Positions 45,747-56,105 of a stretch of 64,000 nt of DNA are shown in pieces. The DNA is from Heterobasidion occidentale (Eukaryota; Basidiomycota; Agaricomycetes; Russulales; Bondarzewiaceae). Numbering within the stretch: the stretch's first letter is position 1; every line of letters starts with the position of its first letter. The stretch spans positions 22,392 to 86,391 of the forward strand of contig JBCAQO010000022.1 of the NCBI GenBank assembly GCA_039111635.1, written 5' to 3'. The notes under the pieces were generated by a model. That model saw only the letters and a list, made by a program, of their open reading frames with translations, did no database searches and was not told the DNA's origin. The translations under genes were made by a program, and so were the position numbers.

Positions 45747-47163
45747 CTAGCACGATCCACCTGGCGGGGCGCGCTCCAGAGCTGCCATGCTGTGGCAAGC
45801 ATCGGGCTCTTTGCGCGGCTCGATGTGATGAATTATGACATCAACACCAATAAGGGCAATGACAAGAGCAACGGGAGACGTCCTGACGCAGGCAAAGAGA
45901 ACGTGATATATGGTTGATATATGATTGGAATCCCACCCCAGAAAAGTTGACAAAAAGTATGTAGATAGTGGAGGAAGACCGGCCCCATCCGATTTATGAC
46001 GGTAGCCTCTAAAACCGTATAGGCGAGCGGGATGCTGTAGCTTGAGCTGTTGATCATGGAAGTCGATAAGGCCGAGGCGACTATATTCGTAAGAGTCCGC
46101 GTCAACGCTGGTTGTAGAGGCCATTTGGAGTGTTGCATGATCCTGCCACTAGCGTTTGAACCATCTGCAACTAGAAATTCGAGGAACAAGAGGTCGCAAT
46201 GGCTGACTGTAGATAGGCGTTCACGTTGAGGAGGAGGATCCAGTAGGGCGCATGGAGGATGCGGGGAGGAGCAACGCTATGAGACCAGGAAAGTAGGTAT
46301 GACCGAGTGGTCATTTTGGATGGAACGGGTGGCGAAGCAGGGAAGCAGGCCACTCGTACATCGTTTGAATATCACCCTTGCAAGTGATCTATCGAGGGCA
46401 GGGTACGTGAGCGCGTCGTCCCTGCCAACCCATATCGAAGACCTATGGTTCTACAGTGGCTTGATCATATCTAAAAAGCTTAGAATCGTCGGTCTGGTCA
46501 ATTTCATCTGGCCATCCCGTCCTAGTTGACACAAGGGATATAAGTCAGACCGGTTGGCGGAGAGAATAGCGACACGTGCAGTCATCCACGTACAGTATGA
46601 TTCCTCGTCTGGTGACCCATCAAAGGACAGGTTGCCCATTGACTTGATGTAGCCCCCGAGCCAATTGCATGCGGTTCCTGATGAAGCGTTCAGTGAAGAT
46701 ATATACAAAATAGATGAGGACAAGGCTGACCGTCACTACGCGCATTGAACCCAACGCCGAACCATGTGATTACGCATTGGCCGCCTAGGGGTTATAGACC
46801 ATTGGGGATGCAATGCATGAAGACTGCAGTCGTGCTTGGTGCACCTTCCGGATCCTACAGGCATCGATGCAATCGCCATGAGACTCCCAAGGCCCTGTCT
46901 CTACCGGCGTTCGATTGGCAACGAAACAACATCCTGCTCATGAGTTGATATATGCGCTATATGCAGGATCGATGCCAAACAGGACAACGGTCCTGATCAA
47001 ATCGTGAGATGGGCCGACGAAGCCTTCGCACGCATGCCCTCATGTCTCCTTTTTCACGTCCTTGGACAGACTCCATGCCACTGTAATCATGAGGGGAGAC
47101 AGTCCAGGAGAAGATGTCGAGAACCTGTAAGTGTCTTCGTAAAGGCGATGATACTGTCGACAT
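45747..47163 (-). other. Unresolved multi-exon coding region, body of locus H
   Basis: Protein-like pieces occur in order on the minus strand: VLDIFSWTVSPHDYSGME (about 47120), ITWFGVGFNAR (about 46760), DGSPDEESYCTWMTARVAILS (about 46620), FLEFLVADGSNASGRI (about 46180) and IPLAYTVLEATVINRMG (about 46040). Splice-like sites exist between some of them but I could not build one frame. I do not recognise the family. It may be a real gene driven by module H or a decayed one. Confidence 0.3.
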
Positions 47164-47182
47164 CCACAGATCGCCGATGAAA

Positions 47183-47530
47183 CAATGTCAGTGCTCGCTT
47201 GCTCGAGTGCCCATTTGGTACGAGCGAGCAGCGATATGTAGCGAGGACTACAGAGTCTGGTTTTGGTGGCAGGGCAATATAAGAGGTACTTCGACAGCGA
47301 ACAGTTAGTGGCAGGAAATGGAAGACATTGAAGGAGAGCATACAGTGTCCATGTCACCAAGATCGTAAACGCGAAGCTTTAGTCGGCGCTGGTTCAAGAA
47401 AGCCCCGAGAGCAAAGGGATATACAGGCATCATCATGAAGGCTATTGAAGGAAGAGAGGGTCGATTGGGGCGTATTTAAACAATTTCGATAGACCATGTG
47501 GCATGCTGTTTATTGTCCACAAAGCTCGGT
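47183..47530 (-). promoter_or_regulatory. 5' module, locus H
   Basis: On the minus strand: TTTGTGGACAATAAACAGC (about 47519), TATA box TTTAAATACGCCCC (47480), and an ATG run near 47435 opening a 31-codon first exon (MMMPVYPFALGAF). A donor GTATGC is near 47345, and acceptors are CGAAG or CTGTAG. The motif variant AAGCGAGCACTGACATTG is at 47200-47183. The first exon is longer than in the other copies. Confidence 0.55.
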
Positions 47531-47534
47531 CCGC

Positions 47535-48405
47535 AGAACTTGCCTATTGTCCTCCGCCACGTCCAAGGCCCAAAAGGCCGCCCACTATCGTGATTGTGGC
47601 AATCCTACGGAAATGGGGCTGCCAGGCTCATACGACACATCTAGTTACGCACCAAGAAACCACATTCTCCGCTGCATAGATCCGCAAGAAAATTCTCGTC
47701 GGAACCATACTTAAGCCAAATAAATCCATTATGACGACGTAAAGCCCTGCAGACGAGATCGAGACTAGGAAAATCAGCGCATGTGCTTTCTAAACTCTTC
47801 AGGACCGGGTGCAAGCCATATCAGCACGGGTAGTGTCTATTGCTGAGAAAGAAACGCGGGAGCTTTCCGGGAGTGATGATAATAAACCCAACAAAAAGAA
47901 AGGACAGCGTCTCAAGAAAACCTGTTGACGATGATTGTCGATAGTGCGGGAGGGTCCGATACATGGACCTTGGACTGAAGACTCAATCAGAAAGCGACAG
48001 AGAAAGAAGAGATTAAAGATGCGAATGCTACTGGGAGACGAATCCTCATACAGGTCAATACTCGAACAGTAGCAAAATGGTAGAAATGAACATACCAAGA
48101 AAATCCTGTGCAATGACTTTTGTCCCAAAGCCAATCTCCAAACGACTCGGGAGGTAGCACATCCAACCCCAAGCACTAAACCCACTCATCATCTGCAATA
48201 CTGCAGTCGCTAAAAAAAATGGAGGGAAAACATGTACACAGCAGGTAGAGCTTCCGATATGTCGTCATCTATGGTTCGTGATAAGGGCCCGATAGGACCA
48301 TGCTGCATCTTCCATATCACACAAAAGGTTTGGTCATCGAGAGAAACGTTGAGGACACTGGGCCAGCTCCGTACGAGAGGGACCCTGAGGGACCGCACAA
48401 CGCAG
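47535..48405. other. Intergenic, no confident gene
   Basis: A 128-codon minus-strand frame (48185-47799) is open but lacks any motif. No repeat relation to other parts of the window was noticed. Confidence 0.4.
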
Positions 48406-48411
48406 TCGGTG

Positions 48412-49340
48412 TTGTGACGGACAAAGCCGGCGGAGTGTGAAACAAATGCTCTCGAGTTCTATCTCTACGAGCTCACCTCCACAGATTCTCATTCATTCGT
48501 CACGGCATCAAAAAAGCCGCTCACTGACTGCGCTTGGGAAATGCTCGGGATCGTTCTGAAGAATATTGGTGTATTACCAAACTTTCGACCCATCTTGAAT
48601 TTTTCTAACTCAATGCCAGTCGCTCTTGCTCGACGACAATTGTCGTCTCCGCCGAGCCCAACACGGTCTGATCAATAAACATGGCTCCAGGTGTCGTGTT
48701 CTCTGAACATCAGCCCTCGTCTCCCATGACTCTTGAAACTAACTCAGTGTAATAATTCCCGAAATATTCTTCAATACTTTCACAGCGCTCCTTCTGAGTT
48801 CAGCGTTCCGCGTCCATTCCGCCCGTCTACGAACAAAAATAGAGGGCGATTTTAGCTAGGTCATCATCTAGTAACGGCATCACATACATCACTGGGCCTT
48901 TGAAAAAACGCTATATCAGTCACTTGCGTTTTTTGCGAAGATAGGCAGAGTTCCGTTCATATTCTGAATTCCAATGTATGTTATGCCTGGTCCACCCTCT
49001 ACCCCTTGTTCCCACTCCTCCAATCTTCCTCACTGATTCAGGCTTCTCAAACTCAATGATGCTTCAAAATCTCACGTTGGCGACTTGTAGGTCTCACTGC
49101 TTCGTGCAGAGACCAATTTAGTGTTCCGTCCATTTTCCGGATAACGCACTTCGGTACGCTTGTACCCACATTTCATTGGCTTTCCTACCTCATAACATGA
49201 TCTTCACAGACGCCGGCTGATCTTACAATGGGAAGCCGTCCCTTATACACCACCTGTTAGGTTCCGCTCACTTTCCGAAACCCAACAGGGCGATGTGATC
49301 ACGCACATTGGGTGAGATGGAAGAGATGCTTGGGCGCTCA
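48412..49340. repeat. Tandem segmental duplication, copy 1
   Basis: This is matched in the same order by 50757-51470. Shared blocks include TGTGACGGACAAAGCCGG at 48413 and 50758, GTCGCTCTTGCTCGACGACA at 48617 and 50816, GTGTTCTCTGAACA at 48697 and 50899, CGCTATATCAGTCACTTGCG at 48910 and 51102, and ACAGACGCCGGCT at 49207 and 51365. The two copies have diverged by substitutions and small indels. Each lies upstream of a member of a paralogous gene pair. Confidence 0.85.
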
Positions 49341-49768
49341 CAAGGAAGAATCTGTGGGCGCAACTGATCAGCTGACATTGAGACTGCGAATAAGTAGTAC
49401 CACCATGGTGGCATGAGCCTGCATCGCATGAGAGATTTGGCTCTTCAGGTCTAGCAACGGTTCGGGCAGTATCCTAGAAGACCTTGCTTAAGCTATTCTT
49501 AATCATGATAGACAGAAAGTTATAAAGGGGCCGACAAGATCCTTCGAACAGCAAACTGCTCCCATCTTCTGTTTTTGTGAGCATCGATCTATTTGCGCAA
49601 CTTTGCCATTACGTTGACCAGAACTGTGTTTCTCTAGACTCCGTCACATCCACCGCTCTATACAACTCACACAGATGTGCGTCTGTTCTTCCAACTAGTT
49701 ATGACTGATGGTCCACCTGACACAGCACAATCGTTTCGAAGTGATAATGTCTCTTGACAAAGCAGGTA

Positions 49769-50233
49769 ATGGCACCTCTTATCTATAGCATTCGCATGCA
49801 GGACCTGAGCGATCCACTCTCTGCAGAATTTAAGCAATTCTTCAGCAAGCTTAGCGCGGTTCGAACAAACGACGCCCGGTCGGCAGCACATATCAAGGCG
49901 GTGGAGTCCGCGTCGAAAGATGTCCAACCAGAACCAGGCCTTCTGATTGTCGGAGCAATCGAAGGCACCATGTATTTCTTACTGGGAAAAATTCGCGGAA
50001 AGGGCACTAACGATGTGTCGCCCGACGAAAGGCATGGCTTAGGTGACTTTTCTGGAGACGCGGTTCCGGACAAGGTCACTGGAGGCGGCACATTCACCAT
50101 GACGTTGAAAGAAAAGAGCGTCGACCTGCGATTGAATTATGATGAAGAGCGTTCCACCTATACATACTCGGCAGAAGGTCATGAATGGGATATCGATGGA
50201 GACTGGAGTGGCAGTTGGACAGACAGCTTTTGA
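49769..50233 (+). CDS. Uncharacterised small protein, paralogue 1
   Basis: A single open exon gives 154 residues from ATG 49769. An in-frame TTG upstream is less likely to be the start. N-terminal half: an acidic helix (AEFKQFFSKLSAV) and a beta-rich stretch (GLLIVGAIEGTMYFLLGKI). C-terminal half: a Gly- and Trp-rich beta pattern (GGGTFTMTLKEKSVDLRLNY, then DIDGDWSGSW). No signal peptide or catalytic motif is seen. The same strand order appears in the frameshifted copy at 52.0 kb, so the two form a local family. It may be a small beta-sandwich or lipocalin-like fold, but this is a guess. Confidence 0.7.
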   Translation: MAPLIYSIRMQDLSDPLSAEFKQFFSKLSAVRTNDARSAAHIKAVESASKDVQPEPGLLIVGAIEGTMYFLLGKIRGKGTNDVSPDERHGLGDFSGDAVPDKVTGGGTFTMTLKEKSVDLRLNYDEERSTYTYSAEGHEWDIDGDWSGSWTDSF

Positions 50234-50756
50234 GACTTATTCCCTGGTGAGTACCGCTTTTGCTTGTTGATACCGACGGTAACTCACAGCGTCACCTCGC
50301 GGTGGCATTTTCTCTGCAGCAATTGTCTCAACTCACTCTTCCAGCCCAGTGGCAGCCCTATTGCAACCGCTTTCTATGAGTCGTAGTTTTGTAACATCCA
50401 TGCCAGCTCGCCTATGGGATTCTCAAATATACATTGGAACTATCCTGTGTTTTTTGATTGGTGCGGAACGCGTCGGTCTCTGTAGTGTGCTAACCAATCC
50501 TGGCCAGTAGTGACTAGGCTCCATCGTTCTCAAGAGCAAACGGTTGGTGGATTCACTGCAGACGATGGCGGTCGATTAGACAGACAAGGGAGGCGGAGTA
50601 TGAACTTTGAAGCGAGTTCGAACTCCACGATCTCATCTTCACGGATCCTTAACCAATCGTGATCGATAGTCTTCGTGGCTGACCTTTCACAGAAGACAGA
50701 AAAGACAGTCGTTCTGTGTATAGGCCAGCTACTGGCCAGCTCCACACGCGGAGTTG

Positions 50757-51470
50757 TTGTGACGGACAAAGCCGGTGGAGTGTGAGAGAATTGTTCTGAG
50801 CTTACCTCCACTTAGTGTCGCTCTTGCTCGACGACAAATGTTGTCTCTACCGAGCCTAACACGGTCTGCAGTGATCAAAAAAGGTGCTCCAGGTATCGTG
50901 TTCTCTGAACACCAGCCCTCGTCTCCCACGACTCTCGAAACTAACTATATAAGATCCCCCAAAATACTCCTTAATACGTTCATAGCGCTCCTTTTGAGTT
51001 CAGAGTAACGCGACCCTTCCGCCCTTCTAAGAATACAGTTAGAGGGCGAGTTGCGCCAGATCACTATCCAGGAACGGCCTCTTACCACTGATTGAACACG
51101 CTATATCAGTCACTTGCGTTGATTTGCGAAGACACAGGCAGATGGATGTTTGTATTGTCCACGCTCCACCTCGTTCTCCGATCTTCCTCGCTAATTCGAA
51201 CTTCTTACGCGAAATGATGCTTCAGAATCCCACCTTGGCAAATGATATATCCCACTGCTTCGTGGAGAGGCCAATTTAGTGTTCCGTCCAATTTCCGGGT
51301 AAACGCACTTCGGTACGCCTGTATCCACTTTCAATGGCTTCCCTACCTCATAACATGACCTTTACAGACGCCGGCTCATCTGTTATTGAGAGGCCGTCCC
51401 TTGCATTTCTCCATGTTAGGTTCCGCTCACTTTCCGGACGCTAACAGGTCGATGCGACTACGCAATCTAC
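50757..51470. repeat. Tandem segmental duplication, copy 2
   Basis: This is the downstream copy of the block at 48412-49340, about 2.2-2.3 kb away in the same orientation. Around 50870 a short frame GAPGIVFSEHQPSSPTTLET matches MAPGVVFSEHQPSSP of copy 1 (48681), so the block may include a small coding remnant. Two internal stretches of copy 1 are shortened here. Confidence 0.85.
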
Positions 51471-52002
51471 CCTGGCACGTGAGTTTGTGCTGTTCTTCCA
51501 TTCATTTCTAACAGCATCACATTATGCGTTCTGTTTTCAGGATGCCCGCATTTGTGCTAGATATATCGTTCGCAGAAAGATATATCCCAATCTCTCAAGC
51601 AGCATTCCAGCTTCTTTCTCATCCATGTAGGCATTGCCCTTTTCTTACGACCGTCCAAGCGATTAAATGACTATGTTCTTCATCTAGCGGATTTTCCCCC
51701 CGTCGCCTTTACGCAACCCGATGCTGTAGAGTACCTCCCCTCCACCCAGTATCCATCGCGGTGATTGAACATGCTCTCTCACAATAGGAACAACAATGTC
51801 CGACCATAACGCTGAAGGTGAATATCCCTCTGTTGCCTTTATCATATCTCTGGTCATAAGGATGAAGATCCTGTTCTCTCCTGTCACCTTTACGATGTAC
51901 AGCATTATCGCGCACCTCAGTATCGATCATAATTATTGACGCACGTTTCATGATAGAACTACTTACCTCAAATATTACAGCTGAAGGTGATGCCCTACGT
52001 GC

Positions 52003-52382
52003 ATGTCCTTTCTAACGCGTTTATACTCAGACAATAATTTTACAGAGTTCGATGCCTTCTTCGTCGACGTTGCTGCGAAGAAAGCTCAAGGTCTCAAGGC
52101 TTTTTCGTCCGGCAGTGGGCGCTTGATCGTCACAACTGACGGTGCAAATCTGTATTTCTTCGCTGATAATATCTCGGTCTTGAAGGATCAGGCACTTTTG
52201 ACGGCCCGGGGATCTCACCCGCATTTGAAGGCGAGAGTGGCCAGTTTCGCCTGGTCTTGACTATCAAGAATGCGACATTGTGGTTATACGACTGGGAAGG
52301 CTCACTTATTCGAAAATACACGGGAACGGGCAGCGCCAGTGAGGGGATCGTCGGGACCTATGGAGGCCGATGGAAAAGTTAG
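52003..52382 (+). pseudogene. Paralogue 2 of the 49.8 kb gene, frameshifted
   Basis: The frame from ATG 52003 reads FTEFDAFFVDVAAKKAQG and GRLIVTTDGANLYFFADNI, matching the helix and GLLIVGAIEGTMYF parts of paralogue 1. It then leaves the family pattern near 52200. Shifting frame there recovers ESGQFRLVLTIKNATLWLYD and EGIVGTYGGRWKS, the equivalents of GGGTFTMTL and DGDWSGSW, ending at TAG 52382. No GT-AG intron explains the change. It is either a 1-nt indel in the genome or a sequence error. Confidence 0.65.
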
Positions 52383-52911
52383 GTACAGGAGGTACGCACC
52401 ACAGATTTCCCGTGGGCGCCGGCATTCACCCACACACTCTCTCCTTACGCGGGATGAGGAACCAGCTCTTCTCGTCTTGTGTCTTGGGTGATATGTCTCA
52501 TGGCGGTAGCTTTTCCCTACAGGGGTTTTTTAACGCACCCGTCTTGCCTCATTCGCCTCATGTCTCGCATTCTACATAACACTCGAAATACAGTAACGAC
52601 GGTCTCATTTTCAATCATGATCCCGCGTTCGCTTGGAAATCTGGTGACGAAGTTAGTGAACGGTTTAGGACTGCAAGGTGCTGTCTTGGCGTCCACCCAA
52701 TTAAACACTGAAGGTTGAGCAATTTTGCGACATAAAGCTTCCATTCACCTCTCCAATCTATAGAACACTCAGTCTATTCGGAGTCGGTGTCGTTAAGTCC
52801 ATCTTTTTTCACCTGAGATGGAGGACTTCAAGGCCAAGGCGCATTTGACCCATTTTCATCTCGCGAGGTGGTTTCAAGAGACAAAGCACGGTGGCATGTA
52901 ACCAAGACAGT

Positions 52912-53011
52912 GGCAAAGCGTGGACAATAGCCTTGTCCACGCCTAGCTTGGACCACCTGGCGGCACTTGGACCACCCGGCGCTTGGACCACCTTGCCTCG
53001 ACATATAAATA
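52912..53011 (+). promoter_or_regulatory. 5' module promoter, locus I, with repeated sites
   Basis: GCGTGGACAATAGCCTTGTC (from 52918) holds TGGACAA and its inverse GTCCA close together. Three direct copies of CTTGGACCACC follow (52948, 52968 and 52983). TATAAATACCCCC starts at 53004. This is the densest array of TGGAC-type sites in the family. Confidence 0.65.
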
Positions 53012-53119
53012 CCCCCCTGCAGCCTCTCGTTCCTCCAACAACAGAACTCGCCCCCTTGTCCCATCTTCATCATTGCACTGTTAGATGCACTCATCAATCC
53101 TCCCTTGCCTCTCCCCACA

Positions 53120-53297
53120 ATGCCTCGAACGACGTATGCCACGCCCCTCCCGCCCTCGTCTAGCTCGTGCTCATATGCATCCTCCCCCTAGCCCGATCCA
53201 CCGGACGGCGCGCGCGCAGGAGCCGCCTGTTCAAAGAGAACGCATGCACAAGCAAGCACCGACATTATCCGCCAGCGCTCCCACAAGCGAGCACTGA
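53120..53297 (+). CDS. Small gene of the 5'-module family, locus I
   Basis: Exon 1 (53120-53133, MPRT plus two bases), an intron 53134-53191 with GTATGC donor and CCCTAG acceptor, and exon 2 (53192-53297) give 39 residues. Exon 2 holds two motif copies: AAGCAAGCACCGACATTA (53250-53267) and AAGCGAGCACTGACATTA (53285-53302). They are 35 nt apart, and the stop falls inside the second. Protein coding is doubtful. Confidence 0.35.
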
Positions 53298-53699
53298 CAT
53301 TACACGGCCACAAACCAGGCCAAAGGCACGGTCATCCGTCCATCCGATGCTCGTGCGTGTGTTCTGCACCTTGCTTGCCCTCTTCAAAAACTGACCTGGG
53401 ACACATTGGGCCGGTTGACGCTTCACAGAATCCGGGTGGGATATCAGTGACGCGCCTTCATCCAAAGACGTCATGGCGACTGTCGGCGACCACCTATCAA
53501 CTAGCGCCATGGGTCCGCCGTCAACCCATTCCAAGATGCAACAAAACGCTGTCGGCAGGGTCGGGGTTTATGCTCACCAATATCTTTCGGTTACGCTCCA
53601 CAGTACAGCGGGCCGATGAATGTATGTCCCCATCCTTTTCTCGAGCGCCGCCGACTAACGTGTTCCTTGTGCAGAGACCTCCCGACAGAGGTAAGTAGA

Positions 53700-54290
53700 T
53701 GTCCATAGCGCGGGATTTGTTCCTATCGGTTTCATACTATCAGGGCGGGGGGATCATAATAGAAAGTGTTTTTGTGACTTTACAAGCATCGGCACGTTGC
53801 CTGCGCGGGCCCTAGAGAGAAACGCCCCGAAAAAAAATCAGGAAGTCATTGCGTCCAAGGCGCCTGTCGCTCTGAAGCGGATGCGAATTTTCCTGCAACG
53901 CCCACGTCTGAATTGCAGTGGATGCACGGCTGAGATGTAGCAAGTGAGTTGCGCACGGTATAGACATACCGTACAGACGCGTTCCACATACGCAAGGCTT
54001 ACACTAACCGGCGAATCTCAACTTATCACCAGTACTGACACGTAGATTGACATGTCCTTTCGCAATCGTTGTTTTCATCCTTCACACTTTGGATGCACAG
54101 CAACCGCCTAACATCGAACACGAGAAAGATAGCATGCGATTGAGTTGGGGTGCGACAGATGGACGTGTGAGATGGAAACATGAAGCGTAGACAGGCGATG
54201 ACGATTAGCCCAGAGTGAAAGCAGCTCATATAACAAACTTTTAATGTAGTACTCCTCTGCGTCTACATAGGCGCTCATCCTCTGCGACAC
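53700..54290. other. Intergenic, no gene seen
   Basis: This region lies between locus I and the Hsp10 3' end. A 113-codon + frame (53357-53698) at the upstream side has no motif. Nothing else is recognised. Confidence 0.45.
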
Positions 54291-54292
54291 GC

Positions 54293-54822
54293 TCACTCTT
54301 GGATCTTAGCCAAGATTTCCGCATCCTTGAATAGGAAATACTCCTGTGCAATCATGTTCGATCAGCACAATTCTATGCGTGCAGATTGAAAGACACACGC
54401 ACCTCCTCGCCGACCTTGATCGAGTTGCCGCCCCAGCCGGGAAGGAGCACCCGGTCGCCCGCCTTGACCGACGTGGGCACGATCTTGCCCTCCTTGTCGG
54501 GCGCGCCGGGGCCGACCGCGATCACAGTCGCCTCAGGAAGGGGGCTGCTCGTCGCAGACGTCGGCAGGAAGATGCCCGACGCGGTTTTCTGAGCAAACGG
54601 GCGGGGGCGCGTGAGACACGGCGGCGCGGTCAGGAAGGGAGACGCGAGGGAGCGTACCGCTTCTGGCTTGAATCGCTGGACCAGGACGCGGTCGAGCAGA
54701 GGGACGAGGGACTTGATAGACTTGAAAGTCGCCTGGGCAGCCTGCGTGACGCAGCGCACCCGCGGGTCGTCTACGTGTTAGCAAAGCGGCCCCGCGCGCG
54801 CCGACCACGATGCACGCACCAT
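54293..54822 (-). CDS. hsp10: Mitochondrial co-chaperonin Hsp10 (GroES family)
   Basis: Hsp10 forms the heptameric lid of the mitochondrial Hsp60 chamber and assists folding in the matrix. Four exons (54822-54816, 54770-54658, 54588-54403, 54343-54293) give 118 residues, slightly longer than the usual 100-106. Diagnostic parts are SLVPLLDRVLVQRF, the mobile-loop region KTASGIFLPTSATSS, ATVIAVGPG, VKAGDRVLLPGWGG and the C-terminal EYFLFKDAEILAKIQE. The first exon is only seven bases (ATGGTGC) with donor GTGCAT; this start is inferred because the frame upstream of exon 2 is closed. The N-terminus (QAAQATFKSIKS) is basic and could serve for import, as in other fungal Hsp10s. Confidence 0.92.
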
Positions 54823-56105
54823 TTCAGTTATGCAAATGAAGCAAGAATGAGAAGGAAATGAGCAGAAAGGATTGGGCGAAGTGGAGGAGGAGGAGGAGGT
54901 GCTGGTGACTTGTGACTGGACGAGTGAGGGATGGAAACACGCAGAACGCGCGAGACTTTTCAGCCTTTATTTGTTCCGCGCAAACACTCATTTGTCATCC
55001 CCCTCACAAGTTCACCTCCTCGGCTCTCAGGTTCTCAGCAACCCTGAGCTCACTCCGTCGGGAAAAAAAACCCCCGAGGAATATGCTAGAATAAAGCCTC
55101 TAGACAGACGAGTCGTCTCGTATTTATCACAGTACCACGAAAAGTCAAGGAAAACATTTGGCTTGCAAGGACGAATTAAGCAGTTGGAAAAAGGCTTTCA
55201 ATCCAATGGAGACTTGAAGATCGTTGAGCGGAATCACTATCAGCAACCCACAAGCTTCACCAGTCGAGTCAGCCGCACGACAGTCGGTTCCACAGCTAAG
55301 AATTCGTAAGTAATATATATGCAGACTAGTGACATGATATACTGATGCAAAATACGACGCAGAAACGGACCGGGAGGGGACTGAGTACCGAATAGCCACA
55401 AGTGCGAGAGAAAAGGGAAAGAGAAGAAAAACGGACGGACGGAAAGGAACGGGCGGACATTCAGGGCAGCGGACAGACGTGAAAAATGAGAGATAGAGAC
55501 AGAGGGAGAGAGAGAGAGTCGGTGTGATGTGCAACGTGTAGACAGACAAAGTATTGTAGAACAGTGAAAAAAAAAACACGACGCGGTGGAGTATACTGAA
55601 CGAGAGGGGGTTGGGAGGGAGAGACCCGACTGGTAGAGAGTAGGACCGAGAGGCGGCCGAGAGTGAGGAGGAGGGATAATCGTGCACGGGCGCTCGTCGA
55701 CGCGCTTAGATGGAGGGGACACTCGATCGGGGAGAGAGAGCAGGGGAGGGCAAGGCAGCCTCAAGAAAGATCGTGCAGCACGGCAGGCCCATCACAAACG
55801 ACACAAAAGGAGATCGGATTCCGGTCTGCGATAGAAGTGAAACGCGGATGCGGTTGCGGTTGCGAGCGCGGGCGTGTGCGGAGAAGAGATGGACGAGATT
55901 GCGAGTAGACGAGAGGTGAGGTGAGAACGACAGAAAAAGTGAACGTGCGAGGTATAAACCGTGTGCGTCTCCGCTCTACTCCCCGACGCCGCCCAAGCCG
56001 CAAGCCGCGCGCGCGCCGAACCGAAGACAATAGAAAAAACCCAATGAAGAAAAACAAGCAACCGGCCAACCAACCAACACCAACCAACGACCGCGCCCCG
56101 TCCGC
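54823..56105. other. Intergenic, simple-sequence rich
   Basis: This holds the Hsp10 5' flank (GGAGGAGGAGGAGG near 54885) and the Mub1 3' flank. The latter has purine-rich tracts (GAGAGAGAGAG near 55510 and an A-run near 55570). Long S/L-rich minus frames are a by-product of these tracts. Confidence 0.5.

Noticed and set aside
55145..55764. Long Ser/Leu-rich minus-strand frames near 55.5 kb
   Set aside because: They come from purine-rich simple repeats (GAGAGA) and have no domain or exon signals.
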